From: Pseudomonas sp. ANT_H4
GTDB taxonomy: Bacteria > Pseudomonadota > Gammaproteobacteria > Pseudomonadales > Pseudomonadaceae
Direction: 5' to 3'
Length of the DNA: 64,000 bases
NCBI RefSeq assembly: GCF_008369295.1
Contig: NZ_VOBG01000015.1
Span: 79,558 to 143,557 of the forward strand
In this document: piece by piece, positions 8,363 to 16,827 of the stretch
Position numbering within the stretch: position 1 is the stretch's first letter
How the letters are laid out: the number at the start of each line of letters is the position of its first letter
The notes under the pieces: model-generated
Database searches by the model: none
The model's input: only the letters and a program-made list of their open reading frames with translations
What the model was told of the DNA's origin: nothing
Made by a program: the position numbers and the translations under genes

Positions 8363-8382
8363 GGTGCCGCGTACCTAAATCT

Positions 8383-8856
8383 TTATGGTAGGTAATTGTA
8401 GCAACACTTCTTGAATTTTTGCCCACTGCCGCACAGGCAGTTGTCATTGCGCCCAGCCTTGACCTGTACCGTCGGGTCAATGAAGTACCAGCGCCCATCG
8501 TTTTGTACGAAGGAAGACCTTTCGCGGTGGCTGTGTTCGCCGGTGCTGTCATGCCAGCGCGCGATGAAGGTGACGAAGGCGTGCTCTGGCTGCCCGCCGA
8601 ACACTTCCGAGCTTTCCACCTCCAGCCCCAACCAGGTGCTTTGGGCGCTCCAGGCGCTGATTGCTTCGCGATCCAGTCCGCTCTGTTGCGCGGGTAAAGT
8701 GGTCGCCAGTAGATAGTCCACCAGGCCCAGTACATAGGCGCTGTAGCGCGAGCGCATCAGCGCTGTGGCACAGGGTGCGGGGTGGCCGGCGTGGTAATGG
8801 CCGCAGCAGGCATCCAGCAGGTTGCCACTGCCGCAGGGGCAAATGGATGTACTCAT
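8383..8856 (-). CDS. YchJ family (UPF0225) SEC-C protein
   Basis: 157 residues with a SEC-C zinc motif at each end (CPCGSGNLLDACCG near the start; CLCGSGQKFKKCC at the end) around an NTF2-like YchJ core (RSRYSAYVLG, FVTFIARWHD, WYFIDPT). Function unknown; metal binding is expected. ATG 8856 is 4 bases after the stop of the DUF6231-like gene, so both form one transcript. The last residues (YNYLP) lie only 20 bases from the recombinase remnant and may have been altered by integration. Confidence 0.85.
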   Translation of the reverse strand: MSTSICPCGSGNLLDACCGHYHAGHPAPCATALMRSRYSAYVLGLVDYLLATTLPAQQSGLDREAISAWSAQSTWLGLEVESSEVFGGQPEHAFVTFIARWHDSTGEHSHRERSSFVQNDGRWYFIDPTVQVKAGRNDNCLCGSGQKFKKCCYNYLP

Positions 8857-8860
8857 CGGG

Positions 8861-9358
8861 TTACCACCAATACTTTCCGAAGTTTTGCGGGTTGGCCCAG
8901 AAGCGGGCATTGAGCCAGTCCGGCACCTGTTTATAGTCAAGCAGATCATAGGTAAACAGCGTCAGTATCTGGTCGTCGCGCTGGAAACCCTCACTGGCTT
9001 GCAGGGCCAGCGAGAAAAAGTCGGTCTCTTTCCAGTCGCAGGCGCCCAAGTCCGCGAGCACGGCGATGCGGCTGGCGTTCAAGTTGCGGATGCCGCCCAG
9101 CAGTTCCAGGCCCTCCCGTTTTGACAGGTGCTCCAGGCAGTCGACCACCAGCGCCAAGTCAAACCGCTGTGCTGCGAGTGCTGCCGGCAAAGGTCCAGGC
9201 TCGGAAAAGGATACGACGGTATTGGGGTGCGCCTCCTTGAACGCATCAAGCGCCGGAAACTGGCTGGCACCCAGCAGCAACAGGCGTTTTGGCCCATGAA
9301 GGTCAAGCAAGGCGGCCAAGGCTTGCTGGGGTGTACGGGAAGAAATACCGGCGCTCAT
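8861..9358 (-). CDS. Methyltransferase-fold protein (DUF6231-like)
   Basis: 165 residues with a Rossmann-like pattern of a SAM-dependent methyltransferase (KRLLLLGASQFPAL as motif I, DLALVVDCLEHLSKREG as motif II/post II), but short and with a degenerate glycine loop (LGAS instead of GxGxG). It is upstream of and co-transcribed with ychJ (4-bp gap). I assign it to the DUF6231 group found in Pseudomonas from memory; activity and substrate are unknown. Confidence 0.65.
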   Translation of the reverse strand: MSAGISSRTPQQALAALLDLHGPKRLLLLGASQFPALDAFKEAHPNTVVSFSEPGPLPAALAAQRFDLALVVDCLEHLSKREGLELLGGIRNLNASRIAVLADLGACDWKETDFFSLALQASEGFQRDDQILTLFTYDLLDYKQVPDWLNARFWANPQNFGKYWW

Positions 9359-9549
9359 CGAAGATCCTCAAATCAGAACCGTAGAGACTAGCCTGCCTGA
9401 GCGTGCGGGCCTAGAGCGGGCGGCGGGATTTAGTCAGGAGAAAGCATCTACGGCCAATGAATACGGGGGGATGGCATGCTGGCGCAGATTAAAGGAGCCG
9501 TCTTTACTCCACCTATCGGCCCCCGGTCGATCCCCTCAGGAGAAATCAG

Positions 9550-10242
9550 ATGAGCATCATGCGGACAGCTCTACCTTTGGTTCTGCTAACCGGAGTATTG
9601 ACAGGTTGCGCAGGCTTGCAAAAAACCGATTGGCCCACCTGCGCTGCGCTCGGCGGTGTGACCGGTGCCGCTCTCGGCGCGACCGAAAGCTCCTCATGGG
9701 CTGGCGGTGGCGCGTTGTTGATCGGCGGCATGGCCGGCGCTTATTGCTGGGTCCATGGCGACGGTGACGAAGACGGCGACGGCGTGCCGGACAGCCGCGA
9801 CAAGTGCCCAGGCACCCCCAAAGGCGTGCAGGTCGACGCCGATGGTTGCCCACCTGTGCCGGTAGCGGTGGTCGAGGAAGTGGTGGTGGTCAAGGAAGAA
9901 ACCATCGTGATTCGTGACGTTCACTTCCAATTCGACTCGGCCAAGCTCACGGCGGCAGACAAAACCAAACTCGACACCATCGCCACGCGCCTGAAACAGG
10001 AAGCCCCGAGCGCACAACTGCGAGTCAGCGGCCATACCGACAGCGTTGGCAAAGATGCCTACAATCAGAGACTCTCGGAAAAACGCGCCCATTCGGTGAC
10101 CGATTACCTGGTCAGCTCAGGTGTGCCGCGCAGCAACTTCGTGTCGGTGACAGGTTCCGGTGAAAGTCATCCGGTGGCCGACAACAAAACGGTCGACGGC
10201 CGTGCCTTGAACCGTCGGGTGGAAATCCAGATCAACCGCTAG
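9550..10242 (+). CDS. OmpA-family lipoprotein with calcium-type acidic repeat
   Basis: 230 residues: signal peptide with lipobox LTGC (Cys20), a Gly-rich hydrophobic stretch (about 33-65), an acidic thrombospondin type 3-like repeat (DGDEDGDGVPDSRDKCPGTP, about 72-91) and an OmpA C-terminal peptidoglycan-binding domain (about 120-230; GHTDSVGKDAYNQRLSEKRA, NRRVEIQINR). It should tie the outer membrane to the cell wall, with the acidic loop binding Ca2+. It stands alone and is followed by a terminator. Confidence 0.9.
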   Translation: MSIMRTALPLVLLTGVLTGCAGLQKTDWPTCAALGGVTGAALGATESSSWAGGGALLIGGMAGAYCWVHGDGDEDGDGVPDSRDKCPGTPKGVQVDADGCPPVPVAVVEEVVVVKEETIVIRDVHFQFDSAKLTAADKTKLDTIATRLKQEAPSAQLRVSGHTDSVGKDAYNQRLSEKRAHSVTDYLVSSGVPRSNFVSVTGSGESHPVADNKTVDGRALNRRVEIQINR

Positions 10243-10252
10243 ATAGCGTATA

Positions 10253-10277
10253 TGCCCCTGTGAGGCCCACAGGGGCA
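10253..10277 (+). terminator. Intrinsic terminator hairpin
   Basis: TGCCCCTGTG and CACAGGGGCA pair perfectly around a 5-base loop, 11 bases after the OmpA lipoprotein stop. The downstream T-run is weak. Confidence 0.6.
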
Positions 10278-10409
10278 TTGCTGGCGATCCTCGTCGAACT
10301 GGCGGCCAAACCAGGCCCTTCATCAAGTTTTTTAATCCTTCACTGGCAAATCGCCCACGTAAGTCGTTACTGTGCCCCCAAAGAATAATGTGCAAGGGGA
10401 GCGTGCGGG

Positions 10410-10703
10410 ATGAAGGTGTTTTGGGGGCTGGGGAAGTTTTTGACGTTGCTGTTTTGGGTGGTCGTGGTAGTCAACCTGTTCAAACCACTGATCAATCCGT
10501 TTCACCTGTTGGTCAATCTGGCCGGCAGCCTGTTGTTGCTGACCCATCTGCTGGAGTTGCTGTTATTCAGCGCCAACGTGAAAAATCGTGTCCATCCTTG
10601 GCGTGACCGCTTGCAGATTCTGCTGGTGGGTATGTTCCATGTGCAGAGCCTTTCAGCGCCTGCACCTGTCGATGAAGTGAACAAGGAGGCCAATCATGCG
10701 TAA
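10410..10703 (+). CDS. DUF1145 small membrane protein (YhhL-like)
   Basis: 97 residues with two hydrophobic helices (about 5-25 and 30-55) and the conserved NLFKPLINPFHLLVNLAG region of DUF1145. Inner-membrane protein of unknown function. Its 3' end overlaps the collagen-like gene by 8 bases, so the two are translationally linked. Confidence 0.8.
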   Translation: MKVFWGLGKFLTLLFWVVVVVNLFKPLINPFHLLVNLAGSLLLLTHLLELLLFSANVKNRVHPWRDRLQILLVGMFHVQSLSAPAPVDEVNKEANHA

Positions 10704-11454
10704 GGTTTTTTTGCTGGCCCTGCTCGTTAGTCCCATCGCCCTGGCCCAGAGCGTCAGCGTCGACACCAACTCGTTGATGCGCCTGCCCAACAGCACTAGT
10801 GTTTTGCAACTGGAGCGCCTGGACGTGGCCGACTACGGCACATTGTTAATTCCGGCCACTATCTCTCAGGTCAGCATCGATGAATTGCACCTGGGCCGCG
10901 AGGCACGGATCGCCATCGTGCCCAGCGCATCTGGCCTTCAGTTGCTGGTGCGTCATGCACAACTGGAGCATGGCAGCCAGATTACCTCCCGCGGCGCGCC
11001 CGGTACTCACGAGAAGCCTGCCAAGCCAGGGCGTGACCTGAGCTTGCGTATCAATTCCCTGAATGCCGGCGAATTGTCGGTGGATGCCCGTGGCGGCGCC
11101 GGATCCCAAGGCTATGCCGGACTGGACGGCGCCAATGGCGAAGACCCCGGTTGCACCTGGGGTTCGGCTGGACGCGGTGCCAATGGTGACAACGGTGGCG
11201 ACGGGCTACCGGGCGCGGCGGGTGCAGTAGTCAGGGTCGAACTGCCCCAGGATTTCCCAAGCACCAAGATCAAGGTGTGGGTTGACGGTGGCGCGGGCGG
11301 CTTGCCGGGCCTGGCTGGCAATCCTGGCAAGGGCGGGCAGTCCAAGGGTTGCCTGGTGTACCGCGCTGATGGCGGCGATAAGGGCCGGCCGGGGCTCGAA
11401 GGGCAGCCGGGTGTTCAGGGGCCTGCGGGCTCCGTAACGGTCCAGCGGTTATAG
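10696..11454 (+). CDS. Secreted collagen-like protein
   Basis: 252 residues: Sec signal (MRKVFLLALLVSPIALAQS), a beta-rich domain (about 20-130) and a C-terminal half rich in Gly-X-Y-like triplets (GSQGYAGLDGANGEDPG, GLPGLAGNPGKGGQSKG, GRPGLEGQPGVQGPAG), broken in the middle by a non-collagen strand. Two Cys (in PGCTWG and KGCLVY) may form a disulfide. It is likely exported to periplasm or surface; function unknown. Starts inside the end of the DUF1145 gene. Confidence 0.75.
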   Translation: MRKVFLLALLVSPIALAQSVSVDTNSLMRLPNSTSVLQLERLDVADYGTLLIPATISQVSIDELHLGREARIAIVPSASGLQLLVRHAQLEHGSQITSRGAPGTHEKPAKPGRDLSLRINSLNAGELSVDARGGAGSQGYAGLDGANGEDPGCTWGSAGRGANGDNGGDGLPGAAGAVVRVELPQDFPSTKIKVWVDGGAGGLPGLAGNPGKGGQSKGCLVYRADGGDKGRPGLEGQPGVQGPAGSVTVQRL

Positions 11455-11464
11455 GGGAAGGGCA

Positions 11465-11521
11465 GCTTCAAGCCACAAGTTTCAAGCTGAAAGTACAAGG
11501 CTTGCAGCTTGAGGCTTGAAA
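11465..11521. repeat. REP-like AGCTTCAAGC/GCTTGAAAC repeat
   Basis: Imperfect inverted repeat built of CTTCAAGCC...GGCTTGAA and TTGCAGCTTGAGG units between convergent genes. Relatives occur at about 25139-25198 and 47160-47190 in this window, so it is a dispersed family. Confidence 0.6.
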
Positions 11522-11534
11522 CGGGTGACTGTTG

Positions 11535-11999
11535 TTAAAACATCGGTCGTGCCGAAGCCACTGCCATCAGCACCAACCCGACAATCAGATTGATCCCCAC
11601 CAATTTACGGATTTTTCCCAACGCAGCCGCTCCAGCCGGCCAATCCTCAGCGGCCACTGCTGTGCGCAGTTCAGGCAATTGCAGCGCCTGGATGCGGATA
11701 AACAGTGCCGTCATCACCACGTACAAGCCCATCATGACCTGCACATAGCGCGGTGCGGTCTCAAAACCGTTGAAGCGCAGTTGCAACAGGCCGACACCGC
11801 TGATCGGCAACAGCAGCACCGCCACCCAGACCCACACGAAAAAACGTTGAAACACATTCACCCACAATTTCAGCCGGGCAGGGCCATCAAGCGCGGCCAT
11901 GGCGGCCGGGCGCAGGATCATCCAGGCGAAAAACATGCCGCCGACCCAGACCAGGGCGGCCAGAACATGCAGGGTGTAAGCAAGGCTAAAGACGGTCAT
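11535..11999 (-). CDS. CopD family inner-membrane protein
   Basis: 154 residues with four predicted transmembrane helices. It starts MTVFSLAYTLHVLAALVWVGGMFF, where His11 and the ALVWVGGMFF motif are typical of the CopD/YkkD-like family implicated in copper handling or heme-linked electron transfer. It is divergent from dinG (98 bp apart). Copper function is only a family inference. Confidence 0.78.
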   Translation of the reverse strand: MTVFSLAYTLHVLAALVWVGGMFFAWMILRPAAMAALDGPARLKLWVNVFQRFFVWVWVAVLLLPISGVGLLQLRFNGFETAPRYVQVMMGLYVVMTALFIRIQALQLPELRTAVAAEDWPAGAAALGKIRKLVGINLIVGLVLMAVASARPMF

Positions 12000-12097
12000 T
12001 GAGGTACTCCGTTCTGCGCGGGATTAATTAGCGGGGTATGATAGCGGCCGATCCGAACCACTGAAAATTTATCCAGCGTTTTTGCGCCCGACTATCC

Positions 12098-14242
12098 ATG
12101 ATCAGCACTGAACTCAAAACCACGATCCAGGGCGCCTACTCGCGTTTTCTCGAAGCCAAGAGCTTGAAGCCGCGGTACGGCCAGCGCCTGATGATCGCTG
12201 AAATCGCCAAGGTCCTCGGGGATATCGACACCGACGATGAAGGCCGGCGCAGTGGCGACCCGGCGGTGGTGGCTGTCGAAGCCGGCACCGGTACCGGCAA
12301 GACCGTGGCCTATAGCCTGGCCGCGATCCCCACCGCCAAGGCCGCCGGCAAGCGCCTGGTGATTGCCACCGCTACCGTGGCCCTGCAGGAGCAGATCGTC
12401 TACAAGGACCTGCCGGACCTGATGCGCAACAGCGGCCTGAACTTCACCTTCGCCCTGGCCAAGGGCCGTGGCCGCTATATGTGCTTGTCCAAGCTCGATG
12501 TGCTGTTGCAGGAAGGCCATGCGCAAACCGCCACGGCATCCCTGTTCGAAGAAGAAGGCTTCAAGATCGAGGTGGATGAGGCCAGCCAGAAGCTGTTCAC
12601 CAGCATGATCGAGAAACTGGCAGGCAACAAATGGGACGGTGACCGTGACAACTGGCCCACTGCCCTGGAAGACGCCGACTGGGCGCGCCTGACCACCGAT
12701 CACAGCCAATGCACCAATCGCCATTGCCCCAACTTCGGCCAGTGCGCCTTCTACAAGGCCCGAGAAGGCATGGGCAAGGTTGACGTTATCGTTACCAACC
12801 ACGACATGGTCCTTGCCGACCTGGCCCTGGGTGGCGGCGCCGTGCTGCCGGACCCGCGCGACACGCTCTACGTGTTCGACGAAGGCCATCACCTACCGGA
12901 CAAGGCCATCGGCCACTTTGCCCACTACACCCGCTTGCGCTCCACCGCCGACTGGCTGGAAACCACCGCGAAGAACCTCACCAAGTTGCTGGCCCAGCAC
13001 CCTCTGCCCGGTGACCTAGGCAAGTTGATCGAGCAGGTTCCGGAGCTGGCGCGGGAGATCAAGACCCAGCAACAGTTCATGTTCAGCGCCTGCGAGCAGG
13101 TGGCAGACTTCAAACCCGGCGAAGACGTCGAAGGCCGCGAGCGCCCGCGTCACCGTTTCGTCGGCGGGATGATTCCTGAGCACATGCGCGAAATGGGTAT
13201 CGAATTGAAGAAGGGCTTTTCCCGCCTGACTGACCTGTTTACCCGTCTCACCGACTTGCTCAAGGAAGGCATGGACGGCGAGGTCAACATTGGCATCGCC
13301 AGCAACCAGGCCGAAGAGTGGTATCCGTTGTTCGGCAGCTTGCTGTCCCGTTCCCAGGGCAACTGGGAGTTGTGGACCGCGTTTACCGTCGAAGACCCGG
13401 AAGACAACCCGCCCATGGCACGTTGGCTGACCCTGTCGGAAAGCGGTGCGCTGTTCGATATCGAGGTCAATGCCAGCCCGATCCTCGCGGCGGAAATGCT
13501 GCGACGCAATCTGTGGAATGTTGCCTATGGGGCCTTGGTTACCTCGGCGACGCTGACGGCCCTGGGCACTTTCGACCGTTTCCGCATGCGCGCCGGCCTG
13601 CCGAAAAAGGCCGTCACGGCCGTGGTGCCGAGCCCGTTCCATCACGCCGATGCCGGTGTGTTGCGGGTGCCCGACCTCAAGGCCGACCCACGGGACGCGC
13701 CGGCCCACACGGCAGCGATCATCCGTGACCTGCCGTCGCTGGTGGAGGGTTCCCGTGGCACCCTGGTGTTGTTCTCGTCGCGTAAACAGATGCAAGACGT
13801 GTTCGATGGCCTGGACCGTGATTGGCGCAAGCAAGTGTTTATCCAGGGCAACCTGTCGAAACAGGAAACCCTGAACAAGCACAAGGCACGGGTCGATGGC
13901 GGGGATTCCAGCGTGCTGTTCGGCCTGGCCAGTTTTGCCGAGGGCGTGGATTTGCCCGGCGCGTATTGTGAGCACGTAGTGATCGCCAAGATCCCGTTCT
14001 CGGTGCCGGATGATCCCGTCGAAGCGGCGCTCGCCGAATGGATCGAAGCCCGGGGCGGCAACCCGTTCATGGAAATCTCGGTGCCGGACGCTTCCTTGAA
14101 GCTGGTCCAGGCCTGCGGCCGCTTGCTGCGGACCGAAGAAGACCGGGGCACCATCACCTTGCTCGACCGCCGCCTGGTCACCCAGCGCTACGGCAAAGCA
14201 ATCCTCAATGCCTTGCCGCCGTTCAGGCGCGAAATATCTTGA
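12098..14242 (+). CDS. dinG: ATP-dependent DNA helicase DinG
   Basis: 714 residues, superfamily 2 iron-sulfur helicase moving 5'-3' and unwinding R-loops, D-loops and G-quadruplexes at damaged forks. Walker A is EAGTGTGKT (about 61-69); four cluster cysteines are at about 129, 205, 210 and 216; the Walker B DEGH box is at 261-264; the late motif QACGRLLRTEEDRG carries the arginine fingers. Length matches E. coli DinG (716). No LexA box was noticed in the short upstream gap. Confidence 0.95.
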   Translation: MISTELKTTIQGAYSRFLEAKSLKPRYGQRLMIAEIAKVLGDIDTDDEGRRSGDPAVVAVEAGTGTGKTVAYSLAAIPTAKAAGKRLVIATATVALQEQIVYKDLPDLMRNSGLNFTFALAKGRGRYMCLSKLDVLLQEGHAQTATASLFEEEGFKIEVDEASQKLFTSMIEKLAGNKWDGDRDNWPTALEDADWARLTTDHSQCTNRHCPNFGQCAFYKAREGMGKVDVIVTNHDMVLADLALGGGAVLPDPRDTLYVFDEGHHLPDKAIGHFAHYTRLRSTADWLETTAKNLTKLLAQHPLPGDLGKLIEQVPELAREIKTQQQFMFSACEQVADFKPGEDVEGRERPRHRFVGGMIPEHMREMGIELKKGFSRLTDLFTRLTDLLKEGMDGEVNIGIASNQAEEWYPLFGSLLSRSQGNWELWTAFTVEDPEDNPPMARWLTLSESGALFDIEVNASPILAAEMLRRNLWNVAYGALVTSATLTALGTFDRFRMRAGLPKKAVTAVVPSPFHHADAGVLRVPDLKADPRDAPAHTAAIIRDLPSLVEGSRGTLVLFSSRKQMQDVFDGLDRDWRKQVFIQGNLSKQETLNKHKARVDGGDSSVLFGLASFAEGVDLPGAYCEHVVIAKIPFSVPDDPVEAALAEWIEARGGNPFMEISVPDASLKLVQACGRLLRTEEDRGTITLLDRRLVTQRYGKAILNALPPFRREIS

Positions 14243-14247
14243 ACCAC

Positions 14248-14267
14248 AGTGGGCGGAATCGCCCACT
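14248..14267 (+). terminator. Hairpin after dinG
   Basis: AGTGGGCG-GAAT-CGCCCACT, a perfect 8-bp stem starting 5 bases after the dinG stop. A T-run is absent, so termination strength is doubtful. Confidence 0.5.
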
Positions 14268-14340
14268 TCGTGGTCTATCTCACTGTCACTGACTCACGTC
14301 ATCAGGCCATTTACCGGCCGTTTGGGAGAACCTTGTTCGT

Positions 14341-16725
14341 ATGATTCGCTCGCTGCCCGCCATTTTTGCCTTGCTGTTCGCCGCGCCGTTACTGGCGGCA
14401 CCTGCCGGACAACAAACGCTGTTCAACTTTGTCCGTCCTGCCGACGTGGTCAAAGTGGCGACCCAGGACGCCAGCCTGCCGCAATACAATGCCGAGCAAA
14501 CCCCTGAAGGCGAAGTGCTGCGCCGTATTACCTTCAATCCGGCGGCCGAGCCGAGCCTGGTACTCAGCCCGCAAAGTGGTGCCTGGGACTGGTCGCAGTC
14601 CAGCGCCATGAGCTTGCGTATCCAGAGTGCGATGGACTGGGCGTTGACCCTCTACGTCAAGGTCCAGAGCAATGACGGCAAGACTCTGGTCAGCCGCATC
14701 GACTTGCTGGCTGGCCCTGCGCAAACCCTACTGATTCCCCTGCAAGCCAACTCGCCCTTGAGCCAGGGCATGAAGGCCGGGCCGCCGATGCCGATCACTG
14801 TCGACGGCCAGCGGGTGTTGTTGGCCAGCAGCAACGGTGAGATCGACCGTAGCCAGGTGGTGTCGGTCACGTTGTCGATGATCAAGCCCAATGTTGCCCA
14901 AAGTATTCTGCTGGAGCGTTTTGGCGTGCAGGACAGCGAGCCGGTGTTCAAGGCCGCCTACGGTGATTTAGTGGACACCTATGGGCAGTCCAACCGGGCC
15001 CGCTGGCCGGAGAAAGTCAGCAGCGACGAGCAACTCAAGGCCGCCGCGGCCAAGGAGCAGCAACAACTCAAAGGTTGGCTCGCTGAGCGCGACCGTTCCT
15101 CGCTGGACAAATTCGGCGGCTGGACCAAAGGCCCGGCCTTCGAGGCTAGCGGCTTTTTCCACACTGAAAAGCGCGACGGGCGCTGGTATCTGGTGACCCC
15201 GCTGGGCCATCCGTTCTATTCCCTGGGCGTCAACACCGTGACTCCGGACAACAGTCAGACCTACGTCGCCGGCCGCGAGTGGATGTTTGGTGCACTGCCC
15301 AAGTCCGGTGAGTCTTTCGACAAATACTACGGCAGCGGCGATAACCGCAGCGGCAACGGCGCTGATCAAGGGCGCAGCTTCAATGTCGGGCGCTGGTATG
15401 ACTTCTATGGCGCGAACCTGCAACGCACCTACGGGCAACCTTGCGTGCCGTCCAGTGACAAGGCTGGTGTAGCTCAGGCGGCCAAGGCCGATACTGCGCA
15501 AACCGGGCCTGTTGTTGCCCCTTGCACGCCGGAAGGTTTTGATCAAAAGCGCTGGCTTAGCCACACGCTGGATCGCTTGCAAGCCTGGGGTTTCAACACG
15601 GTGGGCAATTGGAGCGATTCCGACCTGGGGACGGCTGACCGCGTGCCCTACACCTTGGCGCTGTCGATTGTCGGCGACTACGCCAGCATCAGCACCGGCA
15701 CCGACTGGTGGGGCGGTATGCCCGACCCGTTCGACCCGCGCTTTGCCATGGCCACCGAACGCGCCGTGGCCATTGCCGCCCGCGACCATCGTGACGATCC
15801 GTGGTTGATCGGCTTCTTTGCCGACAACGAACTGGCCTGGGCCGGCCCCGGTAACGACGCAAAATCTCGGTATGCCCTGGCATACGGCACCCTGCGCATG
15901 ACCACCGACGTGCCGGCCAAGCGTGCGTTTCTCAAGCAGTTGCGAGACAAGTACCGTAACCAGGCAGGCCTGTCGAAAGCCTGGGGCATTGACCTGCCGG
16001 CCTGGGAGCTGATGGAAGACCCCGGCTTCGTGCCGCCGATGCCCGATCCTGAACACCCGGAAATCGAAGCGGACTTCAGATACTTTCAAAAGACCTTCGC
16101 CGATGCTTACTTCAAGACCATCTCCGACGCGCTGAAATGGCACGCGCCCAACCAGTTGCTGCTGGGTGGCCGATACGCCGTCAGCACTCCGGAAGCGGTG
16201 GCCTCCTGCGCGCAGTATTGCGATGTGCTGAGCTTCAACATGTACACCCTCAAACCCCAGGACGGTTACGACTTCGCGGCCTTGCGAACACTGGACAAGC
16301 CGGTGTTGATCACCGAGTTCAACTTTGGCTCCGCAGATCGTGGCCCGCTCTGGGGCGGAGTGACGCAATTGGCAAAAGAAGAAGACCGTGGCCCGGCTTA
16401 CGCCAACTTCCTCAAGCAGGCCATGGCTGAACCCTCGATTGTCGGCGTGCACTGGTTCCAGTATCTGGACCAGCCGGTCACCGGTCGCCTGCTGGACGGT
16501 GAAAACGGCCACTTCGGTTTGGTGGGGATCACTGACGTGCCGTTCCAGGGTTTTGTCGACAGCGTGCGTAAAAGCAACCTTGCGGCGATTGATCAATTGG
16601 GCAAGGACGCGGAAAAAGCCAAGGCTGCAGCCCATGTGGGTGAGGGTGGGAAACCTGGACATGAAGATAAGGCCGCCGGGCAGGGCAGCGGTCATGCCGG
16701 TGGGCATTCGGGGAACGGTCACTGA
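14341..16725 (+). CDS. Secreted GH50-like glycoside hydrolase (beta-agarase family)
   Basis: 794 residues with a signal peptide (about 1-19), a beta-sandwich carbohydrate-binding-like N-terminal domain (about 25-200) and a TIM-barrel glycosidase domain (about 250-750). Putative catalytic acids are Glu497 in FFADNELAW and Glu659 in LITEFNFG, with W in VHWFQYLDQP lining the active site. Agarase is the family label; a soil or plant Pseudomonas would more likely act on a self-made or plant galactan-like polymer. The C-terminus is a His/Gly-rich tail (GHAGGHSGNGH). It stands alone between dinG and an esterase gene. Confidence 0.75.
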   Translation: MIRSLPAIFALLFAAPLLAAPAGQQTLFNFVRPADVVKVATQDASLPQYNAEQTPEGEVLRRITFNPAAEPSLVLSPQSGAWDWSQSSAMSLRIQSAMDWALTLYVKVQSNDGKTLVSRIDLLAGPAQTLLIPLQANSPLSQGMKAGPPMPITVDGQRVLLASSNGEIDRSQVVSVTLSMIKPNVAQSILLERFGVQDSEPVFKAAYGDLVDTYGQSNRARWPEKVSSDEQLKAAAAKEQQQLKGWLAERDRSSLDKFGGWTKGPAFEASGFFHTEKRDGRWYLVTPLGHPFYSLGVNTVTPDNSQTYVAGREWMFGALPKSGESFDKYYGSGDNRSGNGADQGRSFNVGRWYDFYGANLQRTYGQPCVPSSDKAGVAQAAKADTAQTGPVVAPCTPEGFDQKRWLSHTLDRLQAWGFNTVGNWSDSDLGTADRVPYTLALSIVGDYASISTGTDWWGGMPDPFDPRFAMATERAVAIAARDHRDDPWLIGFFADNELAWAGPGNDAKSRYALAYGTLRMTTDVPAKRAFLKQLRDKYRNQAGLSKAWGIDLPAWELMEDPGFVPPMPDPEHPEIEADFRYFQKTFADAYFKTISDALKWHAPNQLLLGGRYAVSTPEAVASCAQYCDVLSFNMYTLKPQDGYDFAALRTLDKPVLITEFNFGSADRGPLWGGVTQLAKEEDRGPAYANFLKQAMAEPSIVGVHWFQYLDQPVTGRLLDGENGHFGLVGITDVPFQGFVDSVRKSNLAAIDQLGKDAEKAKAAAHVGEGGKPGHEDKAAGQGSGHAGGHSGNGH

Positions 16726-16827
16726 TCGCTCCAGCCCATCAATCATGACGGCGACGGGTTCCCAAATTCCTTAATGGCTGGAACAATGTCCGCCACTTTA
16801 TGCAGGACTTTTCCGAGGGGGATTTAG

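Noticed and set aside
13016..14266. 416-codon open frame antisense to dinG
   Set aside because: Antisense frame in high-GC DNA over a strongly conserved gene; no family features and composition typical of a shadow.
14968..16746. 592-codon frame antisense to the GH50-like gene
   Set aside because: Shadow of a signal-peptide-bearing glycosidase with conserved active-site motifs on the other strand.
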